Shown here: positions 12,100-23,706 of the stretch, piece after piece
How the letters are laid out: each line of letters starts with the position of its first letter
How positions within the stretch are numbered: the first letter of the stretch is position 1
Translations under genes and position numbers: made by a program
Notes under the pieces: generated by a model
Seen by the model: the letters and a program-made list of their open reading frames with translations, nothing else
Databases searched by the model: none
What the model was told of the DNA's origin: nothing
Assembly: GCA_902728285.1 (NCBI GenBank)
Contig: CACVBU010000910.1
Span: 1,806,080-1,870,079 of the forward strand
Direction: 5' to 3'
From: Clytia hemisphaerica
Lineage: Eukaryota; Cnidaria; Hydrozoa; Leptothecata; Clytiidae
DNA: 64,000 bases

Positions 12100-13500
12100 G
12101 GCACATGAAGGTGCATAGAATCGGCATTGATTTTTTTGAGTTTAGAGTAGTACTGATACATTTATGTAATTGGGGAGGGGTACTTGGTAAAAAGGGGTAT
12201 GACAGGGGATGTTTCACTGGTCAGGTTACCTTCCTTCATAGTCCCAGTAGTGTGATTGTGTTACAAAAAATACAGGTTGTTTGTAGGAAAAAAATAAGAT
12301 CTAGCTGAAACTTTCCCCAGACCTTCTCTATAGGATGCTTATACCTCAGGAAAATCCCACTGGTGGAACATCCCTTTTTTGGGAGGGGGGGGTGATTACA
12401 TACATTGTTTTGTATACGGTATTTTTGCTAGTCTAAAGTAATTTTTATTTACAGTATTTTGTTGAAGGTTATTTTCATGATGAGCTTTGTAAAAATCATA
12501 CAAAATACTTTAATGTCAAATCACAAAATTATCACTCAAGGAACGAATTTGTCTCTTGTTGACTTTTCCATAAAACATAACTTTTTGAAAAAAATGAACT
12601 AATTTTTCCTTCACTCTCCATCGGCACACTTTACAATAGAATTTTATTTTATATTTTACAAAAGGAGCGCATAAACTGTAAGACGAGGGTTTGTTAATCT
12701 AATCTTACAATAAGAGCCAATCAGAAGATAGAAAAAAAGACGAAATAAAAAAATTCTAAATAATGTTTTGATATTATGTTCTGTGTCTGGTGTGATTTCA
12801 TATTTTTGATATGAAACGAATTAAGTCAACGACGAATAATTATGCAAATTATGTGAGTATACGTTATCCCTCGCCACGAAATTTGTCGTTGTTGTCAGTT
12901 GATAATCTACCGAGTTTACTGTCCCTAAGCTAGTTATTCAGTCACAACTTAACCATCAGATTTATCCAAGTGACTGAATCAAACTAGCTTAGATTTCTAG
13001 GCTAGACCTCCGTGTTGAATCATTTTATCTTTATGTACCAGATTAGCATTTTACATAGAGGCTTTCTTCTGTAATGGAACTTTTTATTAGTTTTTACTAT
13101 TTCATTTTTATCATAAACAAAATATTTAGGGAAAATCTTTACAATCAGTTTACCTATTTTTTTCATTTTTATTAACCAACTTTGGTTAATGCAATGGATT
13201 ATTTATGATAGCAAACACTTTGTATTTTTTTATTTAAAATGTCAGCTCCTATTTTACATTTTAAGCAGAACAAGAATACATTATGATGCTGATGTAGAAG
13301 TAATTACATCCTGTTTTATTATTGATAATAAACTAATAATTAAATTGAACAGTCTTACTAATTCAATGATTTTAAAGTTATTCATGAGTGGTAGGCCCTT
13401 TGATAGAACTAGCTACATAATGCTTTGGTGAGTTTTCATGGTCAACTCTTATTAATATTTCGACTGTCAATACTTTTCTACTACTTAAAATGTCTGGTTT
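12100..13500. other. No gene recognised (right part of the 9.1-kb element)
   Basis: AT-rich and without coding evidence. The sequence leads into the GACGTC-rich right subterminal zone that begins near 13515. Confidence 0.5.
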
Positions 13501-13723
13501 GGATTTTTATAATAAGTTCCCAGATACGTCTCAAAGGTGTCGCCATTCGAGACGTCATACTTCCATGTCGTCTCGTAAGACGTCACATGAAACGACGTCC
13601 CATCCCCGATGTGTAAATGATTTAATTTCGACGTCTCAATAACATCTTTAACGTGACGTCGGGCCGATGATCTGAATTCGATTTATAACCGACGTCCCAA
13701 AAACAGCTCGTGCCCACTGGTTA

Positions 13724-13840
13724 GTCAGGTAGAATTGCATAACTACCCAGACAAAAAAGGTGTAGAGATGGAAAAAAAGATTTCATCTCTACACCATTTT
13801 TGTCCCGGTTTTGGTGGTTTATGACCCAATTCTACCTGAC
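13724..13840. mobile_element. 117-bp palindromic MITE with TA target duplication
   Basis: The ends read GTCAGGTAGAATTG in both orientations, and GGTGTAGAGATG recurs inverted around the centre. It is flanked by TA (13722-13723 and 13841-13842). It sits between the right end of the 9.1-kb element and the resumed Crypton frame, so it inserted at that junction. Confidence 0.85.
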
Positions 13841-13844
13841 TATT

Positions 13845-14471
13845 AGCAGGACAATGTGGTGGAAGGTTTCAACATTGTTTGGCTACAGAGCCAGAGTCGA
13901 AAGTAGGTAATTGAAGTTTGGTGACATCACTTTGAATGTCGATTTAAATGGGCGCGAATATTTGGAATGGGACAAAGAACGGGGTACCAAAACAAGAACA
14001 GGAGAAAAAAGATACTCTCACCAGCGGGCATTCAATCCAAAAGCCTTTGCCATTGAAGGACCAAAATGCCCAGTGAAAACTTACAAGAAATTTATTAAGC
14101 ATCGACCAAAGGAATCAAAAGAAAAGGACTCGCCATTTTTCTTAACTGTGATCCGAGTATCAATGATTAAGCAAAGTGGTATTTGGTTTTACAATCGTCC
14201 GATGGGAAAGAATCTTCTCGGCAGTATGATGAACGACGCTCGAAAAATTCTCGGTACATCTACCAAAAGTCGGTCCAAAATATCGAATCATTGTGCCAGG
14301 AAAACATCGATCTCTAACCTGTTGAATAACAACATACATCCTATAAACGTTGCCCAGTTGAGTGGTCATAAGAATATCGAAAGTCTCTCGTTGTACCACA
14401 CAGTGTCCTTTTCTATATGTTGCAACATTCGAACGTTCGAAAATCCTAATATGATTGAATCACGAGTTTAG
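13845..14471 (+). pseudogene. Crypton tyrosine recombinase, catalytic half (broken)
   Basis: The frame resumes with RTMWWKVSTLFGYRARVESR, the segment with the first catalytic arginine of Crypton recombinases, then a TAA at 13908-13910 where a residue is expected, then an open run of about 185 codons. The catalytic set is visible in order: arginine in GYRARVE, HxxR box in NHCARKTS, histidine in LSGHKN and the tyrosine nucleophile in LSLYHT. These enzymes cut and rejoin circular element DNA through a 3'-phosphotyrosine. The N-terminal domain is 9 kb upstream, separated by the CCAGTGGGCACG element and a small MITE. A kinase pseudogene converges on its 3' end. Confidence 0.82.
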
Positions 14472-14714
14472 TTCCATTGTTATTTTATGGTTTTACCATG
14501 ACGTGATGGTTGTTTTCAGTCATGCTGTGCAATAGTTTTCAGTTGTTTTGTGCAATGTTATAACTTTCGAATGTTTTGTACTTTTTGTTTACAAAATTTT
14601 AAGAAACATGATTTTTTTTGTTTTTGCCAATATTTTAGTCACATTGAAAGAATGAATGATAATAGAAGAGTAAAAATTTATTCCTTTTTTTCCCTCCAGT
14701 TAATAAATTCCACA

Positions 14715-15721
14715 TTAATCTTTGAAAGTTGCATTACTTAAGCTAGCAAGAATAGAATAAATCTCTGGCCTCATGGTTGGGCTAGGAATAACCATCTCTG
14801 AAGAACGTTTGCTAAATTCACGGTTTTTCATGAAGGTAACAAAGTATGATTCAAAAAGGTGTCCAATAGAAAAAATGTCCGTTTTGATGGATTGTTTTGA
14901 ATGAGGAATGTTACGCAGTTCGTACGCCAAGTGGTTATGGTTTTTGTTGTCAAGTTTTTATCGTTCTGATCCAGGACGATATTATATTTAATAGGCGCAG
15001 CTTGCAGGGTAACTTTACCAAAGTCTATCATCTTTACAATTTTTCCATCTCGAATTAATACGTTATTTGAGTGTATGTCGTTATGTAAAAGAAGTTGGTC
15101 ATCACTAATAAAGTTTATTGCGTTTAAAATTTGACGAGCGTAATCTATAACTCCCGATTTTTCAACGAAGCCAACTTTTGACAACTCGTGAACGGACTTT
15201 TTGACATTTTGTCTGCGTCCTAGATAAGCTCCATCACAATTTTGTTTTCAACCATGACAAATAAAAACGGAAAGTGATCGTTCGAGTAAAGCTTAGTCTT
15301 GACTTTTGCTTCACAAAGAGAACAATCAGGATCAATACTTGCAATTTCTTTCACGGCTACTTGAATATTCATATGGTGGAATGTTGTTCTAAAAACAGAC
15401 CCAAATGCACCACTTCCAATTTTTTCTTTCACAGTTATTCTGGATTTGTTGAATTTGATTATTTTTCCTGTTATGTGTGCTTTAGACTTGTAAAAACGTG
15501 TCGATTTTTATTGTTAATGACAGTCCTAGATGATCGACTCATAAAAAAAGTACGGTTCATTTGTTTGGCCTTAAAAGCTCGGTTTCATTTGTTGCTTCTT
15601 CTAGTCTGTGATATAAATTTTATTGCTCTTCTTACTTCTGTGCAGCGCGTCCCTTATCTTGTTTCGTTTCCTTCTCCTGCTGGTCCGTTTTTGTTTTTTT
15701 TTGTTTGGCTTCAATGGACAT
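14715..15721 (-). pseudogene. Protein kinase with HND catalytic loop (copy 2)
   Basis: A minus-strand gene beginning at an ATG at 15721-15719 with a lysine/glutamine-rich first exon (MSIEAKQKKTKTDQQ) that probably ends at GAA|GTAAGA. Kinase features follow over several frames: KIGSGAFGSVF (glycine loop), VAVKEIA (ATP lysine), LCEAKV (alpha-C), LHNDIHSNNVLI (HND loop), MIDFGKVT (DFG) and ELRNIPHSKQSIKTDIFSIG (C-lobe). Frameshifts occur near 15500, 15200 and 14930, so it is not expressible as read. The shared HND loop, basic leader exon and ELRN-xxxSKQ-xxxTDI-SIG pattern place it in the same family as the kinase at 10.3-12.1 kb. It ends about 240 bp from the Crypton stop, facing it. Confidence 0.78.
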
Positions 15722-16424
15722 TTCTCGAGTCCCTTTCCTAAGATTTTACAAAATTTTAATCCTTAGAATCCACTTTATTAATAGTTTTAACAACTTAAAA
15801 GGTTAGCAAGCTTGTCAAAAATACCTTAAATGTGATGTGTAAAACCAAAAAAAATACTTTTCTCATTTTCATCCTTATGTTTAAAACAACTTTCAGAGAA
15901 AAAAATCCCATCAAATACTATTATGGAGGGTTCCTTTAAAACATTTGCTTAATCAAAGAGCGGTTAAAAGAACTCAAAATTTTAAGCAAGGGCTTTTTTA
16001 TAAATTTACATTAAAAATAGAACAGAAAAGGGCTGGGCCAGCCGCTTGATAATTATAGGAGGAAAGATTGAATAAGGACTATATTTTAAGAAAAATCTGG
16101 TGCGCTATTTTTTCTGATACGCCATGTCTCTATTTCTGAGATTCGTACTGTCTTACCAATACCAATAAAGGAAATCAATTTTTTTTTAAATTTATGTATT
16201 AAAAATGAAAATTGTAAATGAGATCTTAGCTTGAACGGGATTCTTGTATTATCCTTAATATTGCACGTAATTGAAATTGACAGGCATGAAATTAACACAA
16301 ATTTAATCTTTCTTTTTTCAAGGACACCAATGAAAAACTTTCGAAAACAAATTAAAAATAAATAAATAAATTCCTGGTAAACTTATGATGTGATTAAAAA
16401 TCTTACTTGGGGTGATTTAGGCGG

Positions 16425-17061
16425 GGTCAAAATGCTTGCAACGTTACAAATCATTTTCAGAAGCTCATTTTGGTCTCAAACAAAGCGTATGACTAAGTAG
16501 AATAGGATTCAGTCTAGGCAGATGTTTTTTCACTTCGAAATTTTGCGTAATTCGCAAAAATCCTTAATTTCGCGCTATTTTGATGACGTCATAAAAATTG
16601 AAATCCCAATAACTTTTGATAGAGTCATCAAAATAATTTCAAATTTTGACCAAAGATGCATATTATCAATGTTTTCAGAATTAAATAAAAAGATTAATGA
16701 AATTTGATGACGTCATCACTTTTAAGGCAAAAAACTAAAATCCTCTAAAAATGCTGACGTCATCAAGATTTTGAAAATTTTTGAAAATTTTTGAAAATTT
16801 TTTGAAAATTTGCATTGAAATGCATCTTTGGTGAAAGTTTGAAATTATTTTGATGATTCTATCAAAAGTTATTTGAATTTCAATTTTTATGACGTCATCA
16901 AAATAGCGCAAAATTGAGGATTTTTGCGAATTAAGCAAAATTTCAAAATGAAAAAACATTTGCCTAGACTGAATCTTATTTTAATTAGTTATACGCTTCG
17001 TTTGAGCCCAAAAGGAGCTTTTGAAAATGATTTGTAACGTTGCAAGAATTTTGACCTCCAC
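16425..17061. mobile_element. Foldback/palindromic element, arms about 300 bp
   Basis: The left arm from GGTCAAAATGCTTGCAACG and the right arm ending CGTTGCAAGAATTTTGACC are inverted copies of each other over almost their whole length, including GATTCAGTCTAGGCA and ATGACGTCAT-type sites. The arms meet around 16730-16790, a run of TTTTGAAAA repeats. There is no coding content. Arms are roughly 85-90% alike by eye. Confidence 0.85.
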
Positions 17062-17131
17062 GAACTCGCCTTATTCCCGTGGAGTAAAAATGTTAAATAA
17101 AGTTGATTGAGTCATAAATCCTACTCACGAA

Positions 17132-18375
17132 TATCTTTTTTACGCAAACAGAATCTCTATCTAGCTCAAAGACAAGGGTTGAACTTTAGATTTACCTTGG
17201 TATAGAGCACTTTGTCACCACAAATTACTAATGTTGTTGTTTTAAGCAATTCAAATTTTATTGACAGCTAATTTTTGGACCTACCTGGAGGTCCTATAAA
17301 TTAACCTTTGTCCGTTCGTCCGTCCGTCCGTCTGTCCGTCTGTTACCAGCTTTTAGTTTTTCCTGATTTTTGGCAAAATGGTAATGCCCAAAATGTGACA
17401 GAGCCCGATATATGCCGGAAAAACCGGTTGTTTGGCATTTTCTCGAGATTTCATCATTAGTTTTTTCAGTTTTTTTGCACAAAGATGCGTATTAGCAATG
17501 CAAAAAACTTGGCCGAGTCCGATTTTAAAGAAAATTTTTTTCCGGCTGAAAACGCCGGAAATCGCCGTTTTTGAAGATTTTCATCAGACTTTTTTTGTTT
17601 TCTCAAAAACATTATTAATAACAATGCACACCATAAAGTATGGTTCAATTGTCAATATAACTGACTTTTGTAGCCGGAACTTTCTACAAATCGCCGGAAC
17701 AGCCGATTTCGCCGGAAAAACGGTATTTCTTGAGCTGTACTTTATATTTTTTTTATGAAATTTTGCACACTGATGTAAAATGACAATACCTGATAAATAT
17801 GCCGGGAAAACTGTGTTTTTTGGCATTTTCTCGAGATTCTATCATTTATTTCCGGTTGAAAGTGCCGGAAATCGCCGATTTTGCAGATTTTCATTAGATT
17901 TTTTCCTTGTATTTCTATGTTTTTCACACAAAAACATTATTGATAACAATGCTCACTATCAAGCATGATTCAATTGTCAATAAAACTGATTTTTGCGACC
18001 AGAACTTTCTATTTATTTTTTCCCTTAAACCCTCCCCTCTCCCCCCATCAACAATCAATGATGAATTTTTCTGCTTTATGCATTTTCGCTAAACGCTATA
18101 TTTTCTGACTGATTTTTTTCTCCTCGCATTCCTATCTAACTTTCATCATCAGGTAGGTCCATTCAGCATCTAGCTTGTTTTAGTGTGAACAAATGAATAA
18201 ATTTCAGACCCTGTTTGGACATTATAATGTATTTTTAATTACAGAAAAAAATAGTAAAAAAGGGCCCTGTTTTCACACCAATAAATTAGCTGTCAATAAA
18301 ATTTAAAATGCTTAAAACCATTGTCTTTGAGCTACATAGGGTTAGGGGATTCTGTTTACATATAAAAGATATTCG
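17132..18375. mobile_element. Older inverted-repeat element, interrupted
   Basis: Sequence from 17132 (GAATATCTTTTTTACGCAAAC ... TTATTGACAGCTAATTT, ending 17276) returns inverted at 18277-18375 (AAATTAGCTGTCAATAAAATTT ... GTTTACATATAAAAGATATTC). The interior is largely filled by the GGACCTACC element, so that element inserted near the apex of this one. Nothing coding. Confidence 0.65.
17277..18160. mobile_element. GGACCTACC-ended non-autonomous element, copy 1
   Basis: It begins GGACCTACCTGGAGGTCC and ends CAGGTAGGTCC, a short inverted repeat. A pyrimidine/GTCCGT run (17309-17345), TTACCAGCTTTT, AATGCCCAAAATGTGAC and several GCCGGAAATCGCCG segments follow. The same order of landmarks is seen in the copy at 49.5-50.4 kb, so this is a dispersed family. 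No ORF is convincing. Confidence 0.65.
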
Positions 18376-18539
18376 ATTTTATCAATCCAATCAGAATAAA
18401 CTTTTTGCTCAATTCTTTGGTTGGATCAACTTTTTTGAACATTCAAAAATCACCAAGCGAAAGTGTTAATTATATCACAAGTTTATCAGGAATAGATTTT
18501 TTCTTTTTGAAGTTTATTTTATTGTAATATTCAAGGGGA

Positions 18540-18780
18540 TTATCAGATGATTTTTGATATTTGGCTTAGAGATACCCTTTTATGGTCCAGAGAGAAACCT
18601 CTAATTCTTTGACCCAATTTTTTCCAAAGCTGAAATCTCTGAAAATGAGTCTTTACACAGGCTTTATTGTTAAATTCAAGTAAAAATTTGAAAATTCAAA
18701 GTCGAAAATCTCAGCTTTCGAAAAATATTGGGACAAAAGGTATCTCTTAGCAAATATTCCAAAAAATCATCCGATAATTG
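18540..18780. repeat. Imperfect hairpin repeat
   Basis: ATCAGATGATTTTTGATATTTGGCTTAGAGATACC near 18541 returns inverted near 18738-18775 (GGTATCTCTTAGCAAATATTCC...). Small palindromic MITE remnant; ends not defined. Confidence 0.5.
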
Positions 18781-18824
18781 CTTTCAATATGTAATAGTTA
18801 TCACATGGTACAGAGTACAACATA

Positions 18825-19741
18825 GGATATATTTTTCGAGTTCAGATTTTTTGTCATATTTTCCAAGCCTTCAGCCTATAGGCGAGGAAAATATAGAAAA
18901 CTCTGAATGGGGGTTTAACTTTTACGGTATGACGGTATTGTGCCTTTTTACCCCCGGTAAATCGGTATTAAGAGAAAAAACGACAGGATTACGGTATTTC
19001 ATTTTTTACCGGTATCGGTAGATTGCCAGCTTTTTTGTCGGTATTTCGATATTTTTATAAATAAAAAACAGTATTTCGGTGTAACACTATTTACCTTTTA
19101 GTTTCTTCATGATTTTCATGCAGAAAAATTTTCAAAAAAGATAAGTCTATTCCGCTATTTTAACAAGTAAAATTTTCTTGCTCGCTTTAAAAAGCAAGTA
19201 CCTTTGGCGCGGCAGACATAAAATATTGCTTTATAAAAGCTCAAATAGCTGTAAAAGAGCAAAAAACTTTATATATTGGCGAAAATGTTTGGTATAAGAA
19301 TAGATCAATCTGTTTAAAAGAGGCCATAAAAAGGCTAAATTTAGCCCAATAAGGTCACAATCTCTAACCAAAGATGTAAAAGCAAAATTGGTGCGTGAAC
19401 GTGAAAATGGTTTTTTTCACGCGTGAATACGTGAAGTGGCAAAAATTTGTGCGTGAATACCTGAATTGAGGGTTGACTGGGGGCCTCATAAAGTACAAGA
19501 CTTGTTTGTACAGTTTCTAATTTGTTACTACACAATAGATTTGATAACTGAAAATTCATTATTTTCGAAAAAAAACATTAATATAATATCGGTATCGGTA
19601 TTAGGCTTCCTTCACCGACGGTATTACGGTATTTGACCCAAAATTTTGTCGGTATGACGGTATTTATGACCACTGAAATCCCTCCCCCTCTGAACGAGGC
19701 TCGGAAAAATGACGAGAAATCTTAACTCGAAAAATATATCC
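18825..19741. mobile_element. Inverted-repeat element with CGGTAT-rich interior
   Basis: GGATATATTTTTCGAGTT at 18825 returns inverted at 19724-19741, and the similarity continues for about 50 bp inwards (CGTCATTTTTCCGAGCC-like). The interior holds two clusters of CGGTATTACGGTAT motifs (18930-19080 and 19590-19672). No gene. Confidence 0.5.
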
Positions 19742-21109
19742 CACATTTTACGAGTAAAAGTGAAGGGAACTTGAAAGTATGTGTGTACTTTTTTAATTCA
19801 GTGCAATAATGGAGCTCGATGGTTCGATCAAATAATACGAGATTAAAGATGGAAATCAACTAATACGAGATCAAAGATGGAAATCAACTATAAAAAATAA
19901 ATGCCAATCGAACAAGATATTGGAAACTTTTATTTAAGAAATATATGCCGATGCTGCGTCTGATGTTTCCCTAGTCCAGGAGCTGGAACTCAACTACTTT
20001 TTGCCTTTACTAATTCTGATGGGAGAAAAAGTAGAGAGTCCAGTGGAACCCACAAATTATATAACTGAAACTATTAACTGTCACACCAAATTTGAATTTA
20101 AAACCAATTAGAATTCCCTCTTTTTTTAATTTATAACTAAGGTCTTCGCATAATTAGAGGGGCTGACAACAAAATTACTCATTCTAAAATGGCAGAAAAA
20201 AAACATAAAAGTTTAAACATAAACTTTTATTTTTAAAAAGAGAAGAGAAATCACTATTTTATAAGTGTTTTTTCTTTTCCTGTAGTATATAAAACATAAT
20301 GAATAACAATGTTTTCCTCACTTGTGTTTTCAGATGTAAAATCCAAAAGATTTTGTTCAAAAAGTGTAAAATTAATCACCCAATTTGAAAATAAACAAGC
20401 ATATTTTACCACTGATCCTACTGTAGTTACTAATATCTTCGTTCATTTCTACCGTATCTTATCTACCATTTTGCCTTTGACTTCTCGAAGGTTTATTTAC
20501 ATCCCCTTGGTTGTATCTACTAAAGATCTATATCTCAAACAAAATCAAGATATCGAGAGGATATTTTAAAAAGGTCATGCGACCACGAAACTCTCTCTAT
20601 TTTGTTTTTAACACAAGGAATGAGAGAGCATTCTATTCAATATACTTTTTGCCGTATTAGCGTAGAAATTACACTCAAACGTAGATAAAAGATAAAGTAG
20701 ATAATTATAGGAGGACAGCCGTATGAAAAAGAAAGCGAGTATACATATTACCATATTAGCAACATCATCGAATATTACTTTTTCTTAATGGTAAAAGGAA
20801 AGACTTCCATTATTTTCTCAATGTGATTAGATTGGTTTTCTTCTTTAAAGATCTTCAATGTAGAATTGTTTCACAAACTTTCAGATTCTCGGAATTAGAT
20901 TTTGTTTTGAACGGCAGTTAGTCAAAATCAATAATTAAGCTGTGGTTTTCCTCACTAAGATAAAAACATTATTTAAAGACAAACAATACGGCCATTTTAT
21001 TTTTAATTAAACAACCACAGATATTCCGCAATTTTGAATTATTTTCAAAAGTTGGCGCATACGCCGACAGAAAACTGTCGAGGGGTTCCCTCTAACGTCC
21101 ACTTTTTAA
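19742..21109. other. No gene recognised
   Basis: AT-rich. An 86-codon open frame at 20309-20569 has no family features. A 24-bp phrase, ACTAATACGAGATTAAAGATGG-like, is repeated near 19835-19890. Confidence 0.45.
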
Positions 21110-21111
21110 TA

Positions 21112-22039
21112 AATAACGAGATTGCTCACGGGAACTTTTTGACCCGCATTCCGCGCGATCGTGAGTAATCGCCCGCGCGTGTACGCTCTGTGAATTCTGT
21201 CTGCTGTTGGCTGTATATATGGTGGGTACTGTATGCAAGAAAAAGCTCCTCTCCTCAGTCTTTTGAGACTTTAAGGAGATTGGAGAGTGTCCTAACCCCC
21301 CCAGAAGAAATTCTAACTTTACAGGCACTAGCAGGGTTTACAGCCCGTTTGCAGCAGTCCCACTAAAGAGTCCTCTGAAGTCCTGTAAATCCCCTGAGAA
21401 TCGGCGATCGGCTCCCGCATGTTGGAAATGATCTAAAATCATTTGTTTAAGAAGTTAATACCTTGACAGGGTAAATAAAATTATACAGGGCATGGCAAAT
21501 AAAATTATGGTATCTTTTATCATTGTTCGCTTTATTTACATCCTGAGTGGCCGAGTGGATAAGGCGGGTGAGTTGGGTAAGCTTGTGAAAGTCATTTTCG
21601 AGAGTTCGGATCCTATACGGTGCTTTGGAGTTTGTGTTATTTTGTCAGCATTGACCAAACTTTTTCTGGTTTTATGAGCTCTTATTGATTCCCGTTATTT
21701 TTTTAAGAAACAAAAACTTTCTAAGTGGTGTCACCTCAGTGCAGTTTGACTCAATACAGTATTTCAAAATAGATCAGGTTGGTTTAGCAGGTGGATAGTC
21801 AAGAGTTAAGAGTCAAGAGTCGTGACTTCCCCTTCTCTTGAAAATCCAGTTTTCCAAAACTTTCAACTAAAAAAAATGCATAAAAATCCACTTTTGTCTT
21901 CTTTTATTATTATCACTTTTTTTCAGAACCACAAGTGAAAAGAAAAGCAGCTGAAAAATGATTGACAGGTCTGAAAAATGATTGACAGGTACGGGTTTGT
22001 TCACGCGGGTTAAAAATTCTCGTGAGCAATCTCGTTATT
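21112..22039. mobile_element. TA-flanked inverted-repeat element containing a tRNA-like segment
   Basis: The ends read AATAACGAGATTGCTCACG in both orientations and similarity continues through GGGAA...TTTTGACCCGC. TA lies on each side (21110-21111, 22040-22041). The interior is GC-richer than its neighbours and includes the tRNA-like sequence at 21543-21622. No coding region. Confidence 0.7.
21543..21622 (+). other. tRNA-Ser-like sequence (pseudo-tRNA or SINE head)
   Basis: An A-box-like TGGCCGAGTGGATAAGGCG is followed about 40 bp later by a B-box-like GAGTTCGGATCC, the RNA polymerase III promoter pair in tRNA order and spacing. The anticodon arm does not pair and the acceptor ends do not match, so it is not a functional tRNA. 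A tRNA-derived SINE head is possible, but no SINE tail was identified. Confidence 0.5.
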
Positions 22040-23120
22040 TATCAGAATGTCTGACGTCCTATCGCAGCGCCATGATCCAAATCAGAAAGCGAAGATAGTA
22101 TACGGCAGATTTTCTGACTAATGTTTCCCATTTCTTCTCAAACTCGTTCAATTCCTTTTTCGTTGCTAAAAAAGAAAATAACTTTCATTAAGGGATTATA
22201 TTGACATAAAGAAAAGATGTTGTCGAAATTTCTGAATACACGTTGTTTTTTTTTAATGAGGCTCAGAATGCCTTCTTCTCCTCCTCCTCCTCCTTCTTTT
22301 TCTACCGTACAGCCACTCGGATACGGCACGCCGAACCGGGTTCTGGGCCAACTTTTCAAACTTTTCGATTATGCGTCTTTCTTTCTAAATCTTTTCTCTT
22401 CTAGATTGTGCTTGATCAACACTTTCTAACCTTTGGTTTGATGACGGGTGACTCTAGAGTAGCAGGGCAAGCTTACTCGTGGCCACACCTGATGCCAGAC
22501 TTTGGTCTTCATCTATCCGCACTACATTTATTTCTCAACTTTCTTTAATTTCACTTACCAGTTTTCTCTCCGCTAAATTTGTAAATTTATATTTATTGTT
22601 TGTCTATCGTAAGATTGTTTATTTGTGGGTTGCTACTTTTTGGTTCTTTGTTTTTATTTTGTTATTGTTGTTGGTTTTAAGGTTTGTCGCTGTTTTGTTT
22701 TGTTAGTCAACTTTTGTCCTTGTCGCGTTAAGTTGGTGAAAATGATTTCTCGCTCAGTTTGAATGTTTTTGATTTTTAGTTTGACACACGTTTTCTGAAT
22801 TTGAATTAGCTTTTTCAGATAAAAACTAAGAAACATGCTAAGGCTGAGAATGAGAAAATAACATTTTTAATTCGTTTTTTTAAAGAACCTTCCAATGAAA
22901 ACAAATGTTTTTTTCTTTGCATGAAAAATAGGCTGATTATGTCAAAAAGTTAAAAAACATGAGGCTGCTTGGTAAAAATAGTTTCTTCAAAAACGCGTAT
23001 ATAGGCCATTTCACGGTCGCGGTGCATCTTGGGTAATCAGGACCAAAGTTTGAACTTGCCGCCCCGACGATTCGAAAAAAAATCAAAACATAACAAAAAA
23101 AAATCAATAAATAAATTTTT
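22040..23120. other. No gene recognised
   Basis: Contains a short CTC/CTT-rich microsatellite (22270-22300) and a run of A/T-rich sequence. Nothing else resolved. Confidence 0.45.
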
Positions 23121-23617
23121 ATGGAGGGGGGGGGGGGTACTACCTTGTCAACCGACGGGGGTGCTCCGCTGAGGTTCGAAAAATCCAGACGGTACTAATC
23201 GAATGTTCCGAACGTTCGATTGTAATCGATATTAATCGAATATAATCGAACGTCATCGAATGATGACTTATCGATTACGCCGAATTTTTGAAATAATCGA
23301 ATACTCACCAGCCTCAGAATATCTGCATCTTCTTCGATTACCGTTCGATGAATGTTCGATGACCCTTCGATGACTCTTCGATTAATTCGATTACTCTTCG
23401 ATTAATTCGATTACTATCGGTTTGTAAGATTCATTAGATTACTTCGATTACCATTCGATTACCCTTCGATTACCATTCGATCACTTCGACTAGTCATCGA
23501 AGGCTTCGATCTCTTTATTCCCTCGTTTATTTCAACAGCAAATTTTAATCGAACCAGGCCGTACATTGTACTGTGCACAGGGGAGAGCCTGGGTAGGGCG
23601 AAATCATACTCTAATAA

Positions 23618-23706
23618 CCCAGCTGGCACACAACGTTGTTTCAACGTTTATCTAACGTCCATATAACGTTAAATGGACGTTAAAACAACGTTGTGTGCCT
23701 GCTGGG
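23618..23706. mobile_element. 89-bp palindromic MITE (CCCAGCTGGCACACAACGTTG)
   Basis: The sequence is nearly self-complementary: CCCAGCTGGCACACAACG at the left, CGTTGTGTGCCTGCTGGG at the right, with AACGTTNNNNGGACGTT repeats between. It is nested in the TCGAA-array element. Confidence 0.8.

Larger units (their letters stand above)
4641..13720. mobile_element. 9.1-kb element with CCAGTGGGCACGA ends and GACGTC-rich subterminal regions
   Basis: The left end reads CCCAGTGGGCACGATATG and the right end, reverse-complemented, CCAGTGGGCACGAGCTG, so at least 13 bp are inverted. Both subterminal zones (4676-5010 and 13515-13700) are crowded with GACGTC or one-base variants, a sign that they are two ends of one element. 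It interrupts the Crypton recombinase reading frame, which is strong evidence for insertion. TTA occurs at 4636-4638 and 13721-13723, but the left copy is offset 2-3 bases from the inverted repeat, so the target duplication is not proven. The interior carries a DUF4806 gene (minus), an unrecognised exon and a kinase gene (plus), but no transposase that I can recognise. It could be one cargo-bearing element or a compound of several. Confidence 0.6.

Noticed and set aside
21543-21622. Functional tRNA-Ser gene
   Set aside because: The anticodon stem and acceptor stem do not pair; only the A- and B-box-like parts are kept.
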